A stretch of DNA of 64,000 nucleotides from Nocardioides caldifontis (GTDB lineage: Bacteria > Actinomycetota > Actinomycetes > Propionibacteriales > Nocardioidaceae). A model generated the notes under the pieces. It worked only from the letters and a program-made list of their open reading frames with translations. It searched no databases and was not told the DNA's origin. A program made the position numbers and the translations under genes. Positions within the stretch are counted from its first letter, which is position 1. Every line of letters starts with the position of its first letter. Below are positions 58,520 to 64,000 of this stretch, piece by piece. The stretch covers positions 436,884 through 500,883 of the forward strand of contig NZ_ML701737.1 of the NCBI RefSeq assembly GCF_008087345.1. Direction: 5' to 3'.

Positions 58520-58585
58520 TCAGCAGGCTCGACACAGGGACGACCGCACACGGCAGTGGTCCACTGCCCGGCGGCGCGTCAGCAT
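58520..58585 (-). CDS. 21-residue cysteine-containing leader peptide upstream of the sulfurtransferase
   Basis: An ATG frame in the sulfurtransferase leader encodes 21 residues, the last 16 being RAVDHCRVRSSLCRAC, with three cysteines, two in the last four residues. The pattern R-x-V-D-x-C-R-V-x-S-x-L-C resembles leader peptides before sulfur genes in Streptomyces and the poly-cysteine leaders of mycobacteria. Ribosome stalling at the cysteine codons when Cys-tRNA is low could expose the downstream genes. A -10-like TAGTCT lies 18 nt upstream. The rest of this 336-nt spacer (58369-58704) holds GC-rich hairpins and the gmd promoter; no other gene was seen. Confidence 0.7.
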   Translation of the reverse strand: MLTRRRAVDHCRVRSSLCRAC

Positions 58586-58603
58586 GGTCGAGAACACGGT
58601 GCG

Positions 58604-58609
58604 AGACTA
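58604..58609 (-). promoter_or_regulatory. -10 element of the leader peptide/sulfurtransferase operon
   Basis: TAGTCT on the bottom strand, 18 nt before the leader-peptide ATG; transcription would start about 10 nt before that ATG. Confidence 0.4.
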
Positions 58610-58688
58610 GGCGGCGGCTGACTGACCACGAAACCGATGTCTCAACATGCGGTCGCTACGTCCACAATCCGGACGCCTGAGCGTGACC

Positions 58689-58694
58689 TATGCT
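58689..58694 (+). promoter_or_regulatory. -10 element of gmd
   Basis: TATGCT ends 10 nt before the gmd ATG and there is no ribosome site between them, which fits a nearly leaderless transcript. Confidence 0.45.
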
Positions 58695-58704
58695 TCTCGG
58701 CACC

Positions 58705-59694
58705 ATGAAGCGTGCACTCATCACCGGGATCACCGGCCAGGACGGCTCCTACCTCGCCGACCTGCTCCTCGCGAAGGGGTACGAGGTGCACGGCATCGTG
58801 CGGCGCGCCTCCACCTCCAACACCGAGCGGCTCGGGGACGAGCGCGCCGACGCGGTCTACGACGGCACCGCGACAGACAACCTGCACCTGCACCATGGCG
58901 ACCTCAACGACGGGCTCGCCCTGAGCCGGATCGTCGCCGACGTCCGCCCCGACGAGGTCTACAACCTCGCCGCGATGAGCCACGTGCAGGTCTCCTTCGA
59001 CATGCCGGAGTACACCGCCTCCACCAACGGCGGCGGCACCGTCCGGCTGCTCGAGGCGATCCGGGCGGCGAAGCTCGACTGCCGCTTCTACCAGGCGTCC
59101 ACCTCGGAGATGTTCGGGCGGACCCCTCCGCCGCAGCACGAGGACTCCACGTTCCACCCGCGCTCGCCGTACGGCACCAGCAAGGTGTTCGCCCACTGGT
59201 GCACCATCAACTACCGGGAGGCCTACGACCTCTTCGCGGTCTCCGGGATCCTCTTCAACCACGAGTCGCCGCGGCGCGGGGAGAACTTCGTCACCCGCAA
59301 GATCAGCCGCGCGGTCGCGCGGATCAAGGTCGGGCTGCAGGACGAGCTCGCGCTGGGCAACCTCGACGCGGTGCGCGACTGGGGCTACGCCCCGGAGTAC
59401 GTCGAGGGGATGTGGCTGATGCTCCAGCACGAGGAGCCGACCGACTTCGTGCTCGCGACCGGGACGGGGACGACCGTCCGCGAATTCGTCGAGACGGCGT
59501 TCGACCACGCCGGGCTCGACTGGCGCGACCACGTGCGCGTCGACGAGCGGTTCCAACGGCCGGCCGAGGTGCACGCGCTGATCGGCGACGCCTCGAAGGC
59601 CCACCGGGTGCTCGGGTGGAAGGCACAGACCCACGCAGGCGACCTGGCGCGGATCATGGTCGACGCCGACGTCGCCCTGCTCGAAGGCACCTGA
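58705..59694 (+). CDS. gmd: GDP-mannose 4,6-dehydratase
   Basis: A 329-residue extended SDR enzyme that turns GDP-mannose into GDP-4-keto-6-deoxymannose, the precursor of fucose, rhamnose and related deoxysugars. The NADP loop is [19 protein letters not shown], with [20 protein letters not shown], the catalytic ASTSEMFG and [12 protein letters not shown] (YxxxK) and [18 protein letters not shown]. The ATG follows TATGCT closely; an ATG five codons earlier overlaps this box and is less likely. No GDP-fucose synthase gene lies next to it, so the later step must be encoded elsewhere. Confidence 0.93.
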   Translation: MKRALITGITGQDGSYLADLLLAKGYEVHGIVRRASTSNTERLGDERADAVYDGTATDNLHLHHGDLNDGLALSRIVADVRPDEVYNLAAMSHVQVSFDMPEYTASTNGGGTVRLLEAIRAAKLDCRFYQASTSEMFGRTPPPQHEDSTFHPRSPYGTSKVFAHWCTINYREAYDLFAVSGILFNHESPRRGENFVTRKISRAVARIKVGLQDELALGNLDAVRDWGYAPEYVEGMWLMLQHEEPTDFVLATGTGTTVREFVETAFDHAGLDWRDHVRVDERFQRPAEVHALIGDASKAHRVLGWKAQTHAGDLARIMVDADVALLEGT

Positions 59695-59701
59695 CGGCCC
59701 G

Positions 59702-59743
59702 GAGCCGTCGCACCGGCCCCCCGTCCATCCGATGCGACGGCTC
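59702..59743. terminator. 11-bp stem hairpin between gmd and a convergent gene
   Basis: GAGCCGTCGCA (59702-59712) pairs perfectly with TGCGACGGCTC (59733-59743), 8 nt after the gmd stop. No T run. Confidence 0.6.
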
Positions 59744-59839
59744 ACCCCCGACTGCTACGAGGGTAGGACGGCTCGCGGCGCGGACCGCGGTTGTTGCAGA
59801 CATCACCCAAGGTGGAACAACGCCGGCCAGCGGGTGCTC

Positions 59840-61351
59840 TCAGCGGGTGATCCGGCCGCCCCGATCGAGCCACCAGCGCGCCGCGGTGCGCACCCGGTTC
59901 GGCAGCGTCTCGTCCGCCGCCCACCGCGCCAGCACGGGGTGCTGCGCCATGCCGGCGGCGTAGGTCGCCCGGTCGCGCAGCATCGGGTGCTCGAGCGCGG
60001 CGGCCAGCCGCTCCTCCGGCACCGCGACCCCGCCCTGCCCGGCGACGACCAGCGCGCCCGCGTCGACCTCCGTCGCCCCGATCGCGAACCACCGCGGCAG
60101 GTCGAGGTCGCCCCAGTCCATCGGCACCTGCAGCGGAGTGCTCAGCGCCCCGGCACGCGTCGTCCCGTCGGGAGCGTCCAGCACGGCTTGCTCCAGCGCC
60201 CGCGGCAGCGCCCGGTGGAACGGTGAGGCGAGCAGCACCGCGCCGGCGCTCATCGCCCGGGGCAACCGGAAGTCGTACAGCACCTCGAAGAGCAGCCGCG
60301 TCAGCATCGGTTGCTCCGGGACCCCGACCTCCCGGGCCACCGTCCGGCCGAGCTCCTCGGCGTAGCCGTAGTGCTGGTTGCGCCGCGTCGTCGTCCACCC
60401 CGCCGGCACCCGCGGCGGCGCGAGCGGGACGTCGAGGGTGGCGACGACCTCCTGGCGGAACGGCGCCGGCATGGTGTGCAGCACCGAGCCGAGCACCGCC
60501 TCGCGGTGCGGATCGCCGACCGCGCGCCGCGCCGCGCTCGCCACCGCCTGCACCACCGCGCTCCACTCCGCCGGCCCGAGCGTCGCGACGTCCCGCATCC
60601 GCTCGAACGCCAGCCCGGCGCCGCGGGCGGCGAGGAACGAGTCCGACCCGAGGGCCGACGCCGCCAGCGCCATCACGCTGGGCGTGGGCCGTTCCGCCAG
60701 GACGCTGAGCAGGTCGACGTGGGCCTGGGTGTCGGGCTCGGCCAGCCGCTGCCGGGCGAGGTCCTCGATGAGGTCGCCGTACGGCGAGCAGCGCAGCCGG
60801 CGCAGCGTCTCGCGCCGGGCGATGAACGCGATGCCCACCGAGCGCCCGGTCTCGTCGGCGAGCTTCTCGACCAGCGCCGCCATCCTCGGCCCCGTCACCC
60901 CGAACGGCCGGGACTCGTCGTGCTCCCGGGCGAGCGACAGCCACTCACCACCCGTCGGCGCGGGTCCCTCCGCGGCCGCGACAAGCGCGTCGAACCGGCT
61001 CAGCGACGCACGCCCGGCCGGGAGCGGCGCCCGGTCGACCGGGGCGTAGGGCGAGAACGCCCGGCACATCAGCTCGATCGGCGCCCGCAGCCGGCTGGGC
61101 TCGAGGTCGAGCGCCGCCTCGTAAGCGTCCACCACCTGGCCGTTGCGCCCGCCGGACCGCTCGAGCCGGCTCAGCGCAGCGACCGAGGTGCGCACCCCCG
61201 CCGCCTCAGCGAGCCGGTCGGCCACGTCGGCGAGCGAGACGCCGGCGACCTGCCGGCTGATCCGGAGCAGCCACCCGATCCGGGACGCCACGTCGATCCG
61301 CGGCCCGTCGAGCGGGGTCTCGTCGACCACGAGGTCGGCGGGCCGGGCCAC
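59840..61351 (-). CDS. 503-residue protein with N-terminal helix-turn-helix
   Basis: The first 90 residues contain an XRE-like helix-turn-helix (RIGWLLRISRQVAGVSLADV, TSVAALSRLERSGG), which should bind DNA. The remaining 400 residues are helical and rich in Ala/Arg/Leu, with TPR/ARM-like repeat character and no enzyme motif (for example LLFEVLYDFRLPRAMSAGAVLL). Such large XRE proteins occur in Nocardioides-like genomes, but their signals are unknown. The start is an ATG without a strong ribosome site. It is convergent with gmd and diverges from the histidine kinase gene. Confidence 0.78.
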   Translation of the reverse strand: MARPADLVVDETPLDGPRIDVASRIGWLLRISRQVAGVSLADVADRLAEAAGVRTSVAALSRLERSGGRNGQVVDAYEAALDLEPSRLRAPIELMCRAFSPYAPVDRAPLPAGRASLSRFDALVAAAEGPAPTGGEWLSLAREHDESRPFGVTGPRMAALVEKLADETGRSVGIAFIARRETLRRLRCSPYGDLIEDLARQRLAEPDTQAHVDLLSVLAERPTPSVMALAASALGSDSFLAARGAGLAFERMRDVATLGPAEWSAVVQAVASAARRAVGDPHREAVLGSVLHTMPAPFRQEVVATLDVPLAPPRVPAGWTTTRRNQHYGYAEELGRTVAREVGVPEQPMLTRLLFEVLYDFRLPRAMSAGAVLLASPFHRALPRALEQAVLDAPDGTTRAGALSTPLQVPMDWGDLDLPRWFAIGATEVDAGALVVAGQGGVAVPEERLAAALEHPMLRDRATYAAGMAQHPVLARWAADETLPNRVRTAARWWLDRGGRITR

Positions 61352-61530
61352 TCAGCACCCCTCCGGACGGGGCGAGGTGGGTGTCGGCACGGGGTCATTC
61401 AACCGGACAATGCCCCTCGCCCGAACGGTCAAGTCGCGGGACCATCTACCCGAAACCTCCTCCAAGGGACCTTTCGTGCGGTTCCCTGGAGAGGTCCGGT
61501 CCAGAACGGCGCCGTACCAGGAGGTGACCT

Positions 61531-63519
61531 GTGCCCGCGAACGTGCCCGCGCGCATCCTCGGCGTGCCGCTGCGCAGCTCGGTCGTCCTCCCCGTCTACG
61601 CGGTCCTGGCCTTCCTCGGCCGGATGTCCGCCCCGCACGAGGGATCCCTCTCGCTCGTGTGGCCCGCCGCCGGCGTCGCCCTGGTCTGGCTCCTCACGCT
61701 CCCGACGCTGCGCCAGCGGGTCGCCGCCGCGATCGCGACCGGCGCGCTCGTCGCGCTCACCGGTGCCCCGTTCGGCATCGCCGCGGGACCGCTGGTCCTC
61801 GCCGGGGTGGCCCACGCGGCGCTCGGCCTCGCGACCGCCGGCCTCCTCGAGGCGCTCCGCTCCCGGCGCATCGACGACCGGTGGCTCGGCTCGACCCGCG
61901 ACGCCGTCGACCTCGTGGTCGCCGCGGTCGCCGGCGCCGCCGTCACCGCGCCGCTCGGCGCCGCCGCCGCGAGCTGGAGCAGCCGGTGGCAGTTCGAGCT
62001 GCTGTGGGCGTGGGTGGCTCGGAACGCCGCAGGCACCGTCATCGTCGGCTCGGTCCTGCTGCTGCTTCTCGACCGGCTCGCCAACGGTCCCGACGACGTC
62101 GGTCGCACGCGGACCGCCGTACGGCTGGAGCTGCTCGCGCACTTCGTGGCCAGCGTCGCCTTCGGCTGGGTCGTCTTCGGGTCGACCGAGGGCGCCGCGC
62201 TGTCGTTCGGCTGCCTCGCCGGCGCGACGTGGGCCGGGTATCGCTTCTCGCCGCTGGTCGCAGCCGGTGCGTCGCTGGTCTATGCAACTGGCGCCGCCCT
62301 GGCGACGCTCGCCGGGTTCGGACCGTTCAGCGAGCTGCCGGGCGAGTTCCAGCAGACCGCCGTCGTCCAGCTCTTCGCCGCCGCCGGGACCATGCTGGCG
62401 CTGCTGCTCTCGCTGAGCGTGCGCGAGCACCGCGCGGTCGCGCGCCGGCTGGCGCACTCCGAGGCCGAGGCCCGCGAGCAGGCCGAGCTGTTCCGCGCCG
62501 TCGCCGCCACCGTGAACGAGTCGATCCTCGTGGTCGGCGCCGACGGTCGCGTGGTGATGAGCAACCCCGCCGCCGACCGGCTGGTGGGCCGCGGCCGCCC
62601 ACTGCGCCACATCGAGGAGATCACCCTCGGCTTCCAGGAGCTCGACCGCTCCTCCGTCGACCCCGAGGGGTCGCTGTTCGCGCGGGCGCTGAAGGGTGAG
62701 ACCGTGCACGGCCACCCGTACCTGCACGTCCACCCGGTGACCGGGCGCGAGTCCGTCCAGTCGGTGAGCGCGGCCCCGCTGGCCGGCGGGCCCGGGGCCC
62801 CCGACTCCGTCGTACTGCTCTCCCAGGACGTCACTACGCAGCAGGCGCAGCTCGCCGAGCTCCAGTCGTTCGCCGGCATCGTCGCCCACGACCTCAAGAG
62901 CCCGCTCACCAGCATCGTGGCCTGGGGCGAGCTGCTCCAGATGGAGGACGAGCCGGCCCGTCAGCAGGACGGGCTCGAGCGGATGCTCGCCGCGGCGTTC
63001 CGGATGAACCGGCTCATCGACGACCTGCTCGACTACAGCCGCACCACCGCCCGCAAGCTCGGCACGGAGGAGCTCGACCTCGACGACCTCGTCGGCGGGC
63101 TCGTCGCGGAGCTCGACAGCGAGCTCGACCGCCCGGTCACCGTCGAGCACGACGAGCTCGGCACCGTCGTCGCCGACCCCACGCTGACGAAGCAGACGCT
63201 GACCAACCTGCTGCGGAACGCCGCGAAGTACGTCGCTCCCGGCGTCGACCCGCACATCCGCGTCACCAGCCGTCCTCGTGGCGACATGCTCGCGGTCACC
63301 GTCGCGGACAACGGGATCGGGATCCCCGCCGAGGCCCGGCACCGGGTCTTCGAGACCTTCTACCGCGCCGCCCACTCCTACCCGGGCACCGGCCTCGGGC
63401 TCGCCATCTGCAAGCGGGCCGTCGAGCGGCACGGCGGGGAGATCCTCGTGGAGGACCACCCGACGTCCGGCACCGCGATCACCTTCACGCTGCCCGCCGC
63501 GATGACCGCCGCGGCCTGA
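61531..63519 (+). CDS. Hybrid-free sensor histidine kinase with MASE1-like membrane domain and PAS
   Basis: A 662-residue kinase. Eight or so helices (residues about 15-300) form a MASE1-like sensor; a PAS domain follows (ESILVVGADGRVVMSNPAAD, about 330-440); then HisKA with the phospho-His in IVAHDLKSPLTSIVAWGE near 453 and a HATPase domain with LLRNAAKYVAPG, VADNGIGIP and GTGLGLAICKRAVERHGG. The GTG start has AGGAGGTGA 3 nt upstream, the strongest ribosome site in the window. No response regulator lies beside it, so its partner is elsewhere. A repeat follows directly after the stop. Confidence 0.9.
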   Translation: MPANVPARILGVPLRSSVVLPVYAVLAFLGRMSAPHEGSLSLVWPAAGVALVWLLTLPTLRQRVAAAIATGALVALTGAPFGIAAGPLVLAGVAHAALGLATAGLLEALRSRRIDDRWLGSTRDAVDLVVAAVAGAAVTAPLGAAAASWSSRWQFELLWAWVARNAAGTVIVGSVLLLLLDRLANGPDDVGRTRTAVRLELLAHFVASVAFGWVVFGSTEGAALSFGCLAGATWAGYRFSPLVAAGASLVYATGAALATLAGFGPFSELPGEFQQTAVVQLFAAAGTMLALLLSLSVREHRAVARRLAHSEAEAREQAELFRAVAATVNESILVVGADGRVVMSNPAADRLVGRGRPLRHIEEITLGFQELDRSSVDPEGSLFARALKGETVHGHPYLHVHPVTGRESVQSVSAAPLAGGPGAPDSVVLLSQDVTTQQAQLAELQSFAGIVAHDLKSPLTSIVAWGELLQMEDEPARQQDGLERMLAAAFRMNRLIDDLLDYSRTTARKLGTEELDLDDLVGGLVAELDSELDRPVTVEHDELGTVVADPTLTKQTLTNLLRNAAKYVAPGVDPHIRVTSRPRGDMLAVTVADNGIGIPAEARHRVFETFYRAAHSYPGTGLGLAICKRAVERHGGEILVEDHPTSGTAITFTLPAAMTAAA

Positions 63520-63924
63520 AGGTGTTGAGCCGCCCCTCGTGGCGCGGCCGCGGGTGTTGAGCCGCCCCTCGTGGCGCGCGTGCGGGGGCCCGCCCGTGTG
63601 CGGGACGCGGCCCCCGCTCCCGGCTGCGCGCCGGTCTCCCCTCGTGAGGAGCGTGACGCCCACACCGCCCCGGGATGGTCTGCGTCACACGCTCCGTGCA
63701 ACGACCCGAACCGGGTTCGGTTACGAGGTGCCGCGCGCCTCCGACGCCGTACGGCGGACGAGCTGTCCTGGATCGCGCACCTGATCGAAATTTCACCACT
63801 ACGGACCACAGATCGGTGAAAGTTCGTTCACCTGCGGTGGAGCCGTCCGCCGTACTCCCGCTCGACCGGCGCGGGTCAAGTCCGCTGAGGTGGTGTACGA
63901 AGTCTGATCCTTCGTCGTTGTAGT
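63520..63924. other. Gene-free 405-nt stretch with repeats and an inverted repeat
   Basis: Starts with two family-B repeats. Further on GAAATTTCACC at about 63787 and GGTGAAAGTTC at about 63819 form an imperfect inverted repeat (9 of 11) in a locally AT-richer patch, which could be an operator or a hairpin. No ribosome site with a convincing frame was found. Confidence 0.4.
63524..63574. repeat. Dispersed repeat family B, two copies in inverse orientation
   Basis: GTTGAGCCGCCCCTCGTGG at 63524-63542 and again at 63556-63574, the reverse complement of the copies at 56037-56088. Confidence 0.8.
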
Positions 63925-64000
63925 TCAGGCCGTGATGGCCGGCAGGGTCGGCTGGTCGGTCACCTCCTCGGTCGTCCTGGTGTCGACGGCCTGTGCGCGG
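63925..64000 (-). CDS. Possible 3' end of a leftward gene truncated by the window edge
   Basis: A frame of 24 codons enters from the right edge and ends at TGA. The visible residues end EEVTDQPTLPAITA, which looks like a natural, flexible C-terminus (perhaps of a short precursor or a regulator), but is too short to identify. Confidence 0.35.
   Translation of the reverse strand, partial: RAQAVDTRTTEEVTDQPTLPAITA

Overview
The window is very GC-rich, densely packed DNA with many GTG and some TTG starts, many 1-8 nt gene overlaps and several probably leaderless promoters. Gene content (DUF222-HNH endonuclease, a heparin-binding-haemagglutinin locus with XRE regulator and DUF2516 gene, a CysA2-type sulfurtransferase with DUF1416, HBHA-like Lys/Ala tails) points to an actinobacterium, most likely in or near Nocardioides; that placement is inference. 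No rRNA, tRNA or CRISPR was recognised.

Layout. 1-9091: an exopolysaccharide block (priming sugar-phosphate transferase, deacetylase, glycosyltransferases, two sulfotransferase-like genes) ending in a histidine kinase/response regulator pair. 9104-10546: a decayed ISL3-family insertion sequence with intact inverted ends, bordering a possible small transcript. 10951-19568: serA, a DUF222-HNH gene, a CapA-like lipoprotein, an M15 peptidase lipoprotein, a drug/lipid-type ABC exporter, and the XRE-hbhA-DUF2516 group. 19801-24770: sulfate activation (cysC, a TauE/SafE permease, cysD, cysN) with a mannose-6-phosphate-isomerase-type cupin. 24950-30795: a large secreted beta-helix/Calx-beta protein, a VanZ protein, a YgfZ-type folate-binding protein and a secreted GH18 hydrolase. 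30801-34843: a tight operon of nucleotide-sugar dehydrogenase, a 45-residue membrane peptide, a processive GT2 synthase and a polysaccharide-deacetylase lipoprotein. 35047-37894 and 38032-47750: two more glycosyltransferase groups, the second a coupled run (GT4, hydrolase, acyltransferase, DUF2206 membrane protein, flippase, CDP-glycerol-type transferase) facing an acyltransferase-3 gene. 47851-64000: secreted hydrolase, galE, second VanZ, Fur-type regulator, nitrobindin, DsrE, BKACE, dtd, a secreted propeller, a secreted phosphodiesterase, a sulfurtransferase operon with a cysteine-containing leader peptide, gmd, a HTH protein and a MASE1-like histidine kinase.

The genes read as a cell-surface glycan region. 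The most interesting unit is 29368-34843: synthase, small partner peptide, lipoprotein deacetylase and secreted GH18 hydrolase resemble a split-up version of the poly-N-acetylglucosamine (Pga/Ica) machinery, and the deacetylase and the hydrolase carry what looks like the same accessory beta-sandwich domain. Nearby PAPS-forming genes and two sulfotransferase-like genes suggest that some glycan here may be sulfated. Two families of dispersed palindromic repeats are present, one of which lies inside several reading frames and adds in-frame residues.
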